Source of the DNA: CAVSJO01 sp963728445 | GTDB taxonomy: Bacteria; Gemmatimonadota; Gemmatimonadetes; Longimicrobiales; RSA9 | DNA length: 64,000 bases | Reading direction: 5' to 3' | NCBI GenBank assembly: GCA_963728445.1 | Contig: CAVSJO010000006.1 | Coordinates: 1,178,001-1,242,000 of the forward strand | Part shown: in pieces, positions 25,605 to 34,313 of the stretch | Layout of the letters: each line of letters opens with the position of its first letter | Numbering within the stretch: the stretch's first letter is position 1 | Notes under the pieces: generated by a model | Told to the model about the DNA's origin: nothing | The model's database searches: none | What the model saw: only the letters and a program-made list of their open reading frames with translations | Made by a program: the position numbers and the translations under genes

Positions 25605-26382
25605 GGCCGCCTCCCTTCTTCGCTGCGGCGAGGCTGGCCTCGAGCGCCTCGGAGAGCGAGCCCTCCTTCTTCGGTTTCTTCGGCGCCCGCAGCGGAATCG
25701 TCTTGCCGCTGGCCTTCGCCTCGATCAGCTCCATGACGCGCTCGCGGTATTCGTTCGGGAACGCGGCGGGCTCGAACGTGTCCTCGAGGGCGGCGACGAG
25801 CTGGGCGGCCATGTCCAGCTCCTTCTTCTCGAGCTTCCGGCCGGTCGGGGCGGGCAGGGCCGAGACGGGAACGACCTCGCCGGCGTGGCGCAGCGTCACC
25901 AGCATGAGGTAGTCGCCCTCGACGCGGAGCACGCCCCCGTACTCCTTGTTGCGCATCGTCCAGCGGGCGAGGCCGACGCGGTCGCTGGCCCGGAGGGCGG
26001 CGGCCAGCGTGAAGTACGCTTCGTCGTCGCCATCGGGGCCGAGGTAGTAGGGCCGGTCGTACCACGGGTGCTCGACGGCCTCAGGCGGAAGGAAGGCGTC
26101 GACCGTGATGTCCCGGGACTTCTCCGGCTCGAGCTCCTCGAGTTCTTCCGGCTCGATCACCACGAGCTCGCCCTTCCGTACCTCGAACGCGCGCCGTACC
26201 TCCTCGTACGCGACTTCGTCGCCGGTCCGGGGGTTGACCATGCGCTGCTTGACCGGGTGGTGCTCCTTCGCGTCGAGGAGCCGGAAATGGACCTTCCGGT
26301 CCTGTACGGCGGAGTAGAGCTTCACCGGGACGGCGACGTCGCCAAATCCGATCACACCCTTCCAGATCGCCCGTGCGGCCAC
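25594..26382 (-). CDS. ku: Ku protein, second paralogue
   Basis: Ku homologue of 262 residues without a long C-terminal extension. Family pattern: ARAIWKGVIGFGDVAVPVKL, KQRMVNPRTGDEVAYEEVRR, EPEKSRDITVDAFLPPEAVE, ASDRVGLARWTMRNKEYGGV. The C-terminus is a short Lys-rich tail that could bind DNA or partner proteins. The GTG at 26380-26382 was chosen because GGAGG is just upstream and the Ku fold begins there. The frame is open upstream but is occupied by the zinc-ribbon gene in another frame, whose stop is one base before this start. Confidence 0.9.
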   Translation of the reverse strand: MAARAIWKGVIGFGDVAVPVKLYSAVQDRKVHFRLLDAKEHHPVKQRMVNPRTGDEVAYEEVRRAFEVRKGELVVIEPEELEELEPEKSRDITVDAFLPPEAVEHPWYDRPYYLGPDGDDEAYFTLAAALRASDRVGLARWTMRNKEYGGVLRVEGDYLMLVTLRHAGEVVPVSALPAPTGRKLEKKELDMAAQLVAALEDTFEPAAFPNEYRERVMELIEAKASGKTIPLRAPKKPKKEGSLSEALEASLAAAKKGGGRAA

Positions 26383-26383
26383 G

Positions 26384-26617
26384 TCAGCCTCCCCCGGAAT
26401 CGTCGGGGCGATCCGGCCCGGCGCCGGATCCGCCAGCGGGTGAGCACTCGGGACAGTAGTGGCTGCGGGACTCCGTGTAGACCCAGACGGCGCAGACGGG
26501 GCATATCGGACGGTCGCAGTCGACGCAGCGAATCTCCATCTGGTACGCGTAGCGTCCGCCGCAGAAGGTGCACTCCTGCCGGCCACCGATCCACCACCGT
26601 GTGGCGCTGGGCGCCAT
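26384..26617 (-). CDS. Small zinc-ribbon protein in the Ku operon
   Basis: Protein of 77 residues with eight Cys arranged as four CxxC-type pairs (CTFC, CVDC, CPVC, CPEC) plus His in SHYCPEC. This is enough for two zinc sites in a B-box or RING-like arrangement. The N-terminus is MAPSATRWWIGG and the tail is Gly/Asp-rich. GAGGAGGGG precedes the start. It ends one base before the first Ku gene, so it is probably made together with the Ku proteins. A role in end joining is suggested only by that context. Confidence 0.75.
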   Translation of the reverse strand: MAPSATRWWIGGRQECTFCGGRYAYQMEIRCVDCDRPICPVCAVWVYTESRSHYCPECSPAGGSGAGPDRPDDSGGG

Positions 26618-26818
26618 CGTCCCCTCCTCGAGCCTGTGGAGCCGCCCGCCGGACGCAGATTGCCGGCGCGGCCCGGCTATGCCACCGCGCCCCGCGAACG
26701 GATACCCGCCGGAGTCAATTCGGGGCAAGATCCCTGCCGAGGGCTGCCGACGACGGAACGCGAGTTGCTCCCTTCGTACTGCACGGAATCGAGATCTCGG
26801 ACGGGAGAAGGATAGACA

Positions 26819-27694
26819 ATGGCGGACACGAGGACCGGCGAAATCAGCGCGGCGGATGCGGGCACGATCGATCTCGGGGACGGACTCCGGGTGCACCGGC
26901 TCGGATACGGCGCGATGCGCATCACGGGGGACGGCATCTGGGGGCCGCCGGAGGATCCGGAGGAGTGCCGGGCGGTGCTGCGAAGCACACGGGATCTCGG
27001 GATCGACTTCATAGACACCGCGGACTCCTACGGCCCGGAAGTCAGTGAGCGGCTGATCGGAGAGACGCTCCATCCGTACGACGACGACCTGGTGATCGCC
27101 ACGAAGGCCGGCCTCGAGCGGAGCGGTCCGGGCGAGTGGAGCCCGAACGGCGACCCGGGCCACATCCGCTCCGCGTGCGAGGGCAGCCTGCGCCGCCTGA
27201 AGCTCGACTCCATCGAGCTGTATCAGCTCCACCGGATCGACCCGGACGTGCCGGAGGAGGAGCAGTTCGGGGTGCTGCGGGAGCTGCTCGATGAAGGCAA
27301 GATCCGCCGCGTCGGGCTCTCCGAAGTCTCGGTCGACGAGATCGAGCGAGCCCGGGAAACGCTTGCCATCACCTCGGTGCAGAACCGCTACAGCATCGGG
27401 CACCGCGAATGGGACGCGGTGGTCGATCACTGCGAGAGGGAGGGCATCGCCTTCATTCCGTGGGCGCCACTGCACACGGGTGACCTGGACGAGGACGGGG
27501 GTCCACTCGTGGAGATCGCCCGCAGGCACGACGCCACCACGTCGCAGATCGCCCTCGCCTGGCTCCTCGCGCGCTCGCCCGTGATGCTGCCGATTCCCGG
27601 CACGTCCAGCGTGGCCCACCTGGAGGAGAACACGGCCGCAGCCGGCGTCGAGCTGAGCGACGACGAGGTCTCCCGACTGACGGACGCGCTGTAG
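26819..27694 (+). CDS. Aldo/keto reductase
   Basis: NAD(P)H-dependent oxidoreductase of 291 residues with the full barrel. Catalytic residues are visible as D and Y in FIDTADSYGPEVSERLIG, K in DLVIATKAGL and H in LYQLHRID. The C-terminal NADP-binding segment is LLPIPGTSSVAHLEENTAAA. Closest subgroup by pattern is the YeaE/oxidoreductase type acting on small aldehydes or ketones; the physiological substrate is not known. A GAGAAGG ribosome-binding site precedes the ATG. Divergent from the zinc-ribbon/Ku operon with about 200 bases between, in which I see no further gene. Confidence 0.9.
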   Translation: MADTRTGEISAADAGTIDLGDGLRVHRLGYGAMRITGDGIWGPPEDPEECRAVLRSTRDLGIDFIDTADSYGPEVSERLIGETLHPYDDDLVIATKAGLERSGPGEWSPNGDPGHIRSACEGSLRRLKLDSIELYQLHRIDPDVPEEEQFGVLRELLDEGKIRRVGLSEVSVDEIERARETLAITSVQNRYSIGHREWDAVVDHCEREGIAFIPWAPLHTGDLDEDGGPLVEIARRHDATTSQIALAWLLARSPVMLPIPGTSSVAHLEENTAAAGVELSDDEVSRLTDAL

Positions 27695-27789
27695 CGCCGG
27701 GACCGCCGGGACGTCGGGACCGTCGCGTCGGAGCAGACCGGTTGCTAGCTTGCACTCGAGGCAGTCGGCAACGCGCACAGGGGGTCTGC

Positions 27790-28701
27790 ATGCGTATGGA
27801 GCGACGTCGAGGTTCCGGTCGAGCCGGGTTCCGTTCAGGCGCACTCATGGTGGCCGGCCTGGCGGCCGGCGGACTCGCCTTCGGGGCGAGCCCGTTGCTC
27901 GCGCAGGGGGAGCGCTCGCCCGAGGCGGCGGAGGCCGCGCGCCTGGATGCGGAGGGGCGCCCGGAGGACGCCCAGGCCATCTGGCAACGGCTCATCGACG
28001 CGGCGGAGACGCCGGAGGCGCGGGCCGAGGCTCAGCGGAACATGGCCATGTCGTACGCGTTCGCGGGAGACTGCGCGAACACCGTGAAGTACGAGCAGAA
28101 GGTCATGGAGTACTGGAAGTCGCGGGAGCAGGCGGAGCCGCAGAACGCGTTCTACCAGGAAGGGGAGATGGCCGACGAGGCGGCACGCGTGTGCGTGGAT
28201 GCCGGAGACCTGGACCGGGCCGAGGAGATGTACCGCCTCGGCTATCAACTCGGGACCCGGGAGCCCGAGCCGACGACGCACCCGCGCAGCCTGTGGGACT
28301 TCCGGCTCACCCACGCGCTGGGCCGCATCGCCGCTCGCCGCGGTGACGCAGCCGAGGCGGCGCGGCAGGTCGCAAGAGCCCGTGAGGCACTGGACTCGGA
28401 CACCGCCATGGCCGCTCAGCAGGAGCGCTTCTTTCCCTATCTCACCGGATACGTGGCCCTCTACACCGGCGATCTCGACCGTGCGGAGTCGGAGCTCCGA
28501 AAGGCCGTCTCCCTGCGCGGCAATCAGAACGACCCCTTCATGAACACGCTGCTCGCCATGACGCTCGAGGAGCAGGGGAAGAAGGACGAGGCGAACGCCC
28601 TCTATGAGAAGGCCTACGGCATGGCCCGCGCCCACAACCCGCCGGCCGCCTTCGTGCGGCGCTTCGTCCGGGAGAAGCTCGGCCGCTCGCCCGGGGATTG
28701 A
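27790..28701 (+). CDS. Exported TPR-like protein
   Basis: Protein of 303 residues. An Arg-rich N-terminus and a hydrophobic segment (ALMVAGLAAGGLAFGASPL) ending near LAQGE form a signal peptide. Helical repeats of TPR type fill the rest (ARAEAQRNMAMSYAFAGDCA, AARVCVDAGDLDRAEEMYRL, GYVALYTGDLDRAESELRKA). It probably binds other proteins in the periplasm; no enzyme motif is visible. The ATG at 27790 has AGGGGG upstream; a second ATG is two codons later. The stop overlaps a possible TTG start of the next gene. Confidence 0.75.
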   Translation: MRMERRRGSGRAGFRSGALMVAGLAAGGLAFGASPLLAQGERSPEAAEAARLDAEGRPEDAQAIWQRLIDAAETPEARAEAQRNMAMSYAFAGDCANTVKYEQKVMEYWKSREQAEPQNAFYQEGEMADEAARVCVDAGDLDRAEEMYRLGYQLGTREPEPTTHPRSLWDFRLTHALGRIAARRGDAAEAARQVARAREALDSDTAMAAQQERFFPYLTGYVALYTGDLDRAESELRKAVSLRGNQNDPFMNTLLAMTLEEQGKKDEANALYEKAYGMARAHNPPAAFVRRFVREKLGRSPGD

Positions 28702-29234
28702 GGCGCTCGATCCTGTGGCTCTCGATGGCGACCTACGTGGGCGCCATCGTAGCGGCCAACTGGCTGATCCGGAACGTCGGCCCCGTGGTCCTCCCCGACG
28801 GCACGCACCTCGTGCCCGTCGGCTTCGGTCTGCTCGCGCCTGCTGGCGTCTACGCAGCGGGTGCGACGTTCGTCGCCCGGGACGTGGTCCAGCGGGCCGG
28901 CGGACGCGCCTGGGGCCTCGCTGCCGTGTTCGTCGGCACCGGCGTCTCCGTGGCCGTCAGCCCGCGCCTCGCCCTCGCCTCCGGCGGCTCCTTCTTCTTC
29001 TCCGAAGCGGCCGACTTCGCCGTCTACACGCCGCTCCAGCGCCGTCACTTCCTTTGGGCGGTCCTCCTGTCCGGCCTGGCCGGCAGCGTCATCGACACCG
29101 TGCTGTTCCTGCGAATCGCGGGAATACCCATGGATACCGCCCTGCCGGGGCTGCTCCTGGGCAAGGTCTGGGTGCAGCTCGCGGCGGTGCCGGTGGCCCT
29201 CTGGCTGCGGCGTCGCCTCCCTCCAACGGACTGA
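28698..29234 (+). CDS. VUT family membrane protein (queuosine-precursor-transporter-like)
   Basis: Integral membrane protein of 178 residues with five or six helices. The pattern (WLIRNVGPVVLPDG, GLLAPAGVYAAGATFVARDV, ATFVARDVVQRAGG, FAVYTPLQRR, LLSGLAGSVIDTVLFL) matches the VUT/YhhQ-type family, members of which carry queuosine precursors or other vitamin-like compounds. The substrate of this divergent member is not known. The start given is a TTG that overlaps the previous stop; an ATG at 28725 would shorten the protein by nine residues and would still keep the first helix. Confidence 0.75.
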   Translation: MRRSILWLSMATYVGAIVAANWLIRNVGPVVLPDGTHLVPVGFGLLAPAGVYAAGATFVARDVVQRAGGRAWGLAAVFVGTGVSVAVSPRLALASGGSFFFSEAADFAVYTPLQRRHFLWAVLLSGLAGSVIDTVLFLRIAGIPMDTALPGLLLGKVWVQLAAVPVALWLRRRLPPTD

Positions 29235-29267
29235 TGCCGGCGCCGGTGGAAGCCCGTCCCTGACGGC

Positions 29268-29296
29268 TTGATTTTTGCTTTCGGTTCGAGCATATT
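29268..29296 (+). promoter_or_regulatory. Candidate sigma-70 promoter of the response-regulator-like gene
   Basis: TTGATT (29268-29273), a 17-base spacer and CATATT (29291-29296), in an A/T-rich island 160 bases upstream of the next start. The leader of about 150 bases that would result holds no gene that I recognise. Confidence 0.5.
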
Positions 29297-29455
29297 GGTG
29301 GAACAAGAAGGTGCGTGGAACGGAGGGGCGCTGAAGGCCCTCCGAAGGCCTCCGATCGGCAGCACGCGGTCGGGGGCATTGTGTTTCCCCCCCGCGCTGT
29401 CTCCGAGCCGGCAAGCCCCCCCGCAGCAACGGGCACGATCGACTCGAGAGGAACC

Positions 29456-29932
29456 ATGCTGGATCAGCGCACACCCGACGTCCGCAGCGGCTACGCCGCC
29501 GTCCCCTCCATCCGGCCCCGGTCCCTTCCGGTACCCCGACGCAGGCGGTCACACGACGGCCGCAAGCGGGTCCTCCTCCTCAACGGAGATGCCGATACGC
29601 GACTGATCTTCGCCTCGGTACTGGAGCGGAGCGGCTACCACGTGGCGGCCGCGGAGGACGAGAAGAAGGGAGCACGACTGCTGCGCCGGATGTCTCCCGA
29701 CCTGATCGTGGCGGATCACACGACCCGCACGCCCGAGGGCCGACCGCTGGTACCCGCCCTGCGCTCCGACCCGCGGACTGCGGACGTCTCGATGCTCACG
29801 CTGACCTCCGAGCCGATGCCGAAGGAGCTGGAGACGATGGAGGAGGACGACCGGCTCCGCTGTCTCGCCACGCCCGTCTCACCGGGCCGGCTCGTGCGGG
29901 AGGTGCGCATGCTCATCGGGGAAGCGGAGTAG
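29456..29932 (+). CDS. Response-regulator receiver-like protein, degenerate
   Basis: Protein of 158 residues. After a basic 40-residue N-terminus a CheY-like receiver domain runs to the end: KRVLLLNGDADTR, LERSGYHVAAAEDEKKGARL, the phospho-acceptor candidate D87 in LIVADHTT, and PVSPGRLVREVRML. The conserved Lys near the end is replaced (LATPV, Thr139) and only one of the two N-terminal acidic residues is in place, so normal phosphorylation-driven switching is doubtful. No output domain. No kinase gene is adjacent. Ribosome-binding site GAGAGG. Confidence 0.75.
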   Translation: MLDQRTPDVRSGYAAVPSIRPRSLPVPRRRRSHDGRKRVLLLNGDADTRLIFASVLERSGYHVAAAEDEKKGARLLRRMSPDLIVADHTTRTPEGRPLVPALRSDPRTADVSMLTLTSEPMPKELETMEEDDRLRCLATPVSPGRLVREVRMLIGEAE

Positions 29933-29990
29933 GTTCGCCTGGCCGACTCGCGCGTCGACCACCGGAAGCTCGCCTGAGGCGGATCTCGCG

Positions 29991-31247
29991 TCAGGGCCTC
30001 AGGCCCAGCTTCCGTCCGAAGCGCTCGAGCGGGTCGAAGGGGAGGGAGTCCGCGATGGCGGCGATCTCCTCGGCTTCCTCCCACGCGGCTTCCAGTTCCG
30101 CGAGCTCGGATTCGAGGGCACGGCGCTCGGCCTCCTCGTGGAGCGCCATCTCGAACGCCAGGGCGGAGGGTCGATCCAGTCGGGGTCGCGTGTCTCCGCC
30201 CAGCCCGCGGTACTTCCGCACCGGCAGGATCTCGCCCCGGAACGTCCCCGCGATCTGGCGCAGGGAGTAGGCGCCGCCTGCAGCGCGCCGGCGGCGCCAC
30301 GGGTCCGACGCGATGACGAATTCCCGGCCGGCCGTCTCCCGAAGGTAGGATTCGGCTCCTCCAGCGCGTTCCAGAAGCGACAGCGCCCGCGCCACGTCCG
30401 CCGCCGTGCCGCCCCGCCAGTTGTAGTCGGTCATGGCCCGGGCCAGGACCCGGCGCGCGCTCTCGCCACGCAGGTCGAGGGGCGGCGGGTCGCCTCCCGT
30501 GCGCCCGAGCGTCACGTAGGGCGTCGCTCCCAGCATCGTCAGCCGGGGCCGTGAGCGCCGGGTCTCGGCCGCCGAGGGCAGGTGCAGCACCGGTCCGTCC
30601 TCTCCGGCCTCGAGGCTGGCGTCGAAGAGATGGTGCCGGCGGATCAGCAGCGGCTCACCGGTCGGAGAGGCGGCGGCGGGCAGCCGGTGGATGACCCGCC
30701 GCGTGTGCCGCCGCTGCCACGCGAGGTTTCCAATGTTGAGGACGCTGGTGAAGAGGCTGACCGGCGCGCCCACGGCGATGAGCGCCGGAGCGCCGGCGAC
30801 GAAGGCGGCCCCCGCGGCGACGGCGGCGCCGGTCCAGAGGGCGAGGTGGCGACGTCGCCCACGAAGGGTCTCTCCGTAGCGCCACGCCGCCAGCTCCCCG
30901 GGCAGCGCCTCGCCGACGCGGACCAGGCGGGTTCCGTCCGGCATCCGGGCGAGCCCCACGTTCTCGGACTGGACGCGGGTGCGGCAGTCACGAAAGTGCT
31001 TCTCGGCCTCCTCGACCGCCTCCCATCGCTCCTCGATGGGCGCGAGATTCCAGCGGCTGCAGCTCGGACAGATGCACCACAGCCGGCCCTTCCAGGCGTC
31101 GAAGGCGAGGCGGGCCCCAACGGGAAAGGTCTCGACGATTTCGTTGCTGCCGAGATCGGCGGAGCAGAAGATGCAGCGGCTGTACATGATGCGGAGCCAG
31201 GGGGATGCGCCTGCGAGCGGCCCAGGCAGGATGGTAGCGGGAAGCAT
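29991..31247 (-). CDS. Zinc-ribbon protein with two membrane helices, hypothetical
   Basis: No family recognised. The probable functional start is the ATG at 31187 (MYSRCIFCSADLG); the upstream start at 31247 adds 20 residues without clear character. From 31187 the protein has a CxxC pair (CIFC), a second pair (CICPSC) about 30 residues on, two hydrophobic segments (about 115-160 of that version), a basic middle part, and a long Glu-rich coiled-coil (HEEAERRALESELAELEAAW) before the C-terminus. It looks like a membrane-bound zinc-ribbon sensor or scaffold. It is transcribed divergently from the ClC gene. Confidence 0.6.
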   Translation of the reverse strand: MLPATILPGPLAGASPWLRIMYSRCIFCSADLGSNEIVETFPVGARLAFDAWKGRLWCICPSCSRWNLAPIEERWEAVEEAEKHFRDCRTRVQSENVGLARMPDGTRLVRVGEALPGELAAWRYGETLRGRRRHLALWTGAAVAAGAAFVAGAPALIAVGAPVSLFTSVLNIGNLAWQRRHTRRVIHRLPAAASPTGEPLLIRRHHLFDASLEAGEDGPVLHLPSAAETRRSRPRLTMLGATPYVTLGRTGGDPPPLDLRGESARRVLARAMTDYNWRGGTAADVARALSLLERAGGAESYLRETAGREFVIASDPWRRRRAAGGAYSLRQIAGTFRGEILPVRKYRGLGGDTRPRLDRPSALAFEMALHEEAERRALESELAELEAAWEEAEEIAAIADSLPFDPLERFGRKLGLRP

Positions 31248-31295
31248 GGGGGCCGGTCCAGCCCACCGCGAACGCCGGCGGGGAAGGGACTCGGC

Positions 31296-31324
31296 TTGAC
31301 ACCGGCGGGCAATCCCTTGATCGT
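31296..31324 (+). promoter_or_regulatory. Possible promoter of the ClC gene
   Basis: A perfect TTGACA (31296-31301) with GATCGT 17 bases later. The -10 is poor, so this is a weak call. Confidence 0.25.
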
Positions 31325-31386
31325 GCGGGCGCGGATCCTGCCGCGTCGGCGCCGGGCGCCGGACGGTCCATCAAGCGGAGCCACGA

Positions 31387-33054
31387 GTGCCGGACGAACA
31401 GCAGCGGCAACGCCGCCTCATCATTGACACGATCATGCTGGGCGCCGCAGGCGCACTCGCGGCGCAGATCTTCACCTACCTCCTCCACATCGCGAGCGGT
31501 CTCTTCCTGACGGGGATCGCCCAGTACCGCCCACCGGGGCTGCCGACGGAACACGGCGGCCCCGAATTCGTGGGCCGGTACGGCCTCTGGCTCGTCCCGG
31601 TGGTGACGGCCCTCGGCGGGCTGATCGTCGGAATCATCACGGAGAAGCTGGCGCCGGAGGCCGAGGGGCACGGTACCGGGACCGCGGTGCGGGCCTTCCA
31701 CCGGGCGGAGGGATTCCTGCGCGGACGCGTCCCGCCGATCAAGATGATCGCATCCGCCATCACGATCGGAACCGGCGGCGCGGCGGGACGGGAGGGGCCC
31801 GTTGCCCTCGTGGGCGGCGGGATCGGCTCGTGGTACGCCACGGTCACGCATCGCACCGACGACGAGCGGCGGCTCCTCCTCCTCATCGGCATGGCCGCGG
31901 GTCTTGCCGCCATCTTCCGATCACCCGTGGGCACCGCTCTCTTCGCCATCGAAGTGCTCTACTCGGACATGGTATTCGAGTCGTCGGCGCTGCTCTACAC
32001 GATGCTCGCGTCGATCGTCGCGTACGCGCTGAACGGCGTTTTCGTCGGCTACGAGCCGCTCTTCCGCATCCCGGGCTCCATCGGGCTCGAGGGGCCGCTG
32101 GACTACGGCTGGTATCTCGCGCTGGGCGTCGCCTCCGGCATCGTCGGGCTGGGCATTCCCTTCATCTTCTACGGCGTTCGGGACCTCTTCCGGAAGCTCC
32201 CGGTCCGGACGATGTACAAGCCCGCGATCGGTGGACTGCTGATGGGGCTGATGGCCCTCGTCCTTCCCCAGGTCATCGGCGGCGGCTACGGCTGGATGCA
32301 GGACGCCATCGACGGTCGGCTGGCGCTCGGGCTGCTGGCCACGCTGATCCTGGCCAAGACGGTGGCCATGTCGCTGACCGTCTCCAGCGGCGGCTCGGGC
32401 GGCGTGTTCGCGCCCACCCTGTTCGTGGGGGCGATGCTCGGCGCCTTCATCGCCGGCGCCGTCGGCGAGCCGGCGGCCCCGTTCGCCGTCGTCGGCATGG
32501 CCGCCGTCTTCGCGGGTGCGGCCCACGTGCCCATCGCCACGCTCATGATGGTCACGGAAATGACCGGCGGCTACACGCTGCTCGTGCCCGCCGCCCTGGC
32601 GGTCATGGTCAGCTATCTGGTGCAGACCCGCCTCTCGCAGCGCCTGAAGTACCGGTCGCTGTACGAGGCGCAGGTCCGCAATCGCGCCGACTCGCCTGCG
32701 CACCACGTGGAGCACCTCAAGATCGCGCTGCGCATCCTGAAGGAGCAGGGCGTGTCCCGGCCGGAGAACGTGGGCGAGGTCGACCTGCTCTCGCTCCTTC
32801 GATCGGGCATCGCCGTCGACCTCTCCGCGGATCGGCGGCTGACCGTCGGGGTGCTCCGGGAGAACAGCGAGTTCGCGGGCCACGCCCTGAGCGAGAAGGT
32901 GTGGGACCCCGAGAGCCAGATCGTCGGACTCATCCGGAACGAGCACATGCGCGTTCCCCGCGGCGACACCGTCCTCGAGCCGGGCGACCGCCTCATCGTG
33001 CTGACGACGGAGGAAGGCCTCGAGCGGCTCGGCCAGCACATGGATCCGTGGTGA
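31387..33054 (+). CDS. ClC-family chloride channel/antiporter with C-terminal TrkA-C domain
   Basis: Membrane protein of 555 residues. ClC selectivity segments are visible: EGHGTGTAV (GSGIP position), GREGPVALVGGG with the gating Glu of the GREGP motif, and GGSGGVFAPTLFVG (GxFxP). About ten membrane segments lie between residues 15 and 420. Residues about 455-550 form a soluble domain of TrkA-C type (VGVLRENSEFAGHAL, GDTVLEPGDRLIVLT), which in other channels binds nucleotides and regulates gating. It probably exchanges chloride for protons. The start is a GTG; no strong ribosome-binding site was seen. Confidence 0.9.
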   Translation: MPDEQQRQRRLIIDTIMLGAAGALAAQIFTYLLHIASGLFLTGIAQYRPPGLPTEHGGPEFVGRYGLWLVPVVTALGGLIVGIITEKLAPEAEGHGTGTAVRAFHRAEGFLRGRVPPIKMIASAITIGTGGAAGREGPVALVGGGIGSWYATVTHRTDDERRLLLLIGMAAGLAAIFRSPVGTALFAIEVLYSDMVFESSALLYTMLASIVAYALNGVFVGYEPLFRIPGSIGLEGPLDYGWYLALGVASGIVGLGIPFIFYGVRDLFRKLPVRTMYKPAIGGLLMGLMALVLPQVIGGGYGWMQDAIDGRLALGLLATLILAKTVAMSLTVSSGGSGGVFAPTLFVGAMLGAFIAGAVGEPAAPFAVVGMAAVFAGAAHVPIATLMMVTEMTGGYTLLVPAALAVMVSYLVQTRLSQRLKYRSLYEAQVRNRADSPAHHVEHLKIALRILKEQGVSRPENVGEVDLLSLLRSGIAVDLSADRRLTVGVLRENSEFAGHALSEKVWDPESQIVGLIRNEHMRVPRGDTVLEPGDRLIVLTTEEGLERLGQHMDPW

Positions 33055-33076
33055 GGCGAGCGCCGCCGTGTCAGCG

Positions 33077-34105
33077 TCAGAACTTGAACTCGACCTGGAA
33101 GAGGCCCTGCGTCCGGGCCCGCTCCGCCACTCCCGTCGGGTCCGTCTGATAGCCGGTGTGGTCGACGTCGGCCAGGACCCGCAGGTTCGAGGAGATCCTG
33201 TAGGCGACGCCGCCGATCACTACCGTGCGCGCGTCGTCCTCCGTGTCCGTGTCCGGGTCCACCGCGTCCACCCGCGCGATGAAGGAGAGAGGCGAGTCCG
33301 GCACGTCCAGCACCCCGAACACGCTCATCACCCGGGCGTCGACGGTCAGGTTGTCGGCTGCGACGTCTCCGACCCGGGACTGGCCCACCGCGTACTCGCC
33401 CGCCAGCGTCAGGAGCGTCGACTTGTAAGACAGCTCCCCCGCGAAGCGATTGCGCACGCCCCCGGACGCGGGGGCGCCGAGCCCGGCGTAGCCGGTGAGG
33501 CGCAGCCCGCCGAGGGGACCGGACAGGTCGGTCGACAGTAGACGGATCGACAGCCGCCCTTCCACGTCCTTGTGGCTGCCGTCCTCCCCGTGGTGGTACC
33601 CCTCCCCGTTCACGAGCGACGCCTCGAAGTCGACCGCATGGTCCGCAGCCCCGCCGGAGAGGCCCAGCCCGAGGTCCGCCGACGTGAGCAGTCCCGACCG
33701 GTCCAGAGGGACGGTACCCTGCATCCGATACCCCCAGAGGTCCTCCTGCCAGGCGATCCACGGCGTGTGGATCTGACCAAAGGACACTTCCACGGGGCTG
33801 CCCTCCGGCTTCCATGCCACGAATCCGTACTTCAGCCGCACGTTGTAGGAGCCGTTGGCGTCCCGGTAGATGTCCGTGGTCACGCGGGTCGAGACGCCGT
33901 GGTCGAACGCTCCCCGCACGTTCACGTAGGCCCGCGTCAGCGCGAACTCGTTGTACCCCGCGTCGTCCGACAGCCAGTACGCGTACTGTCCGTAGCCCAC
34001 GCCGCTGATGGACAGCCCACCCTGCTGCGCCGACGCCGTCGCCGCGCTCCCGAGCAGCGAGACGAATGCCGCCGCTGCCGTCCATCCGATCCGATGTCTG
34101 ATCAT
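33077..34105 (-). CDS. Outer-membrane beta-barrel protein
   Basis: Protein of 342 residues with a signal peptide (cleavage near TASAQQ) and alternating amphipathic strands throughout, ending in Phe (LFQVEFKF), the usual outer-membrane assembly signal. Strands such as FALTRAYVNVRGAF and DVEGRLSIRLLSTDL resemble phosphate-selective or short-chain porins (OprP/OprO-like), but the match is only by pattern. A porin or a lipid-facing barrel is likely; the substrate is unknown. The ATG at 34105 was chosen because the signal peptide begins there. An inverted repeat lies upstream at 34142-34200. Confidence 0.75.
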   Translation of the reverse strand: MIRHRIGWTAAAAFVSLLGSAATASAQQGGLSISGVGYGQYAYWLSDDAGYNEFALTRAYVNVRGAFDHGVSTRVTTDIYRDANGSYNVRLKYGFVAWKPEGSPVEVSFGQIHTPWIAWQEDLWGYRMQGTVPLDRSGLLTSADLGLGLSGGAADHAVDFEASLVNGEGYHHGEDGSHKDVEGRLSIRLLSTDLSGPLGGLRLTGYAGLGAPASGGVRNRFAGELSYKSTLLTLAGEYAVGQSRVGDVAADNLTVDARVMSVFGVLDVPDSPLSFIARVDAVDPDTDTEDDARTVVIGGVAYRISSNLRVLADVDHTGYQTDPTGVAERARTQGLFQVEFKF

Positions 34106-34141
34106 GTCTCTTCGTCGCTCCGTGACGGGGTGCCCATCGAC

Positions 34142-34200
34142 CGTTACATGATTGAAGATTTGCGGCGGCAGCGTCACGACCGCCCCCGCGCCATGTAACG
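34142..34200. promoter_or_regulatory. 9-bp inverted repeat upstream of the barrel protein gene
   Basis: CGTTACATG (34142-34150) and its exact reverse complement CATGTAACG (34192-34200), separated by 41 bases, 37 to 95 bases upstream of the gene start. It could be a two-site operator. Bases 34201-34313 contain nothing recognisable. Confidence 0.4.
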
Positions 34201-34313
34201 AACGGGTAAATCCCGAATCGGCCACGTCTTCGTAGCCGGACCGTCCTGTCTTCGTGACCCGACGGCCCGGGGGGAGGACGAAAGGGGATCGAGCCGGAAG
34301 GTGACGGCGCCCG

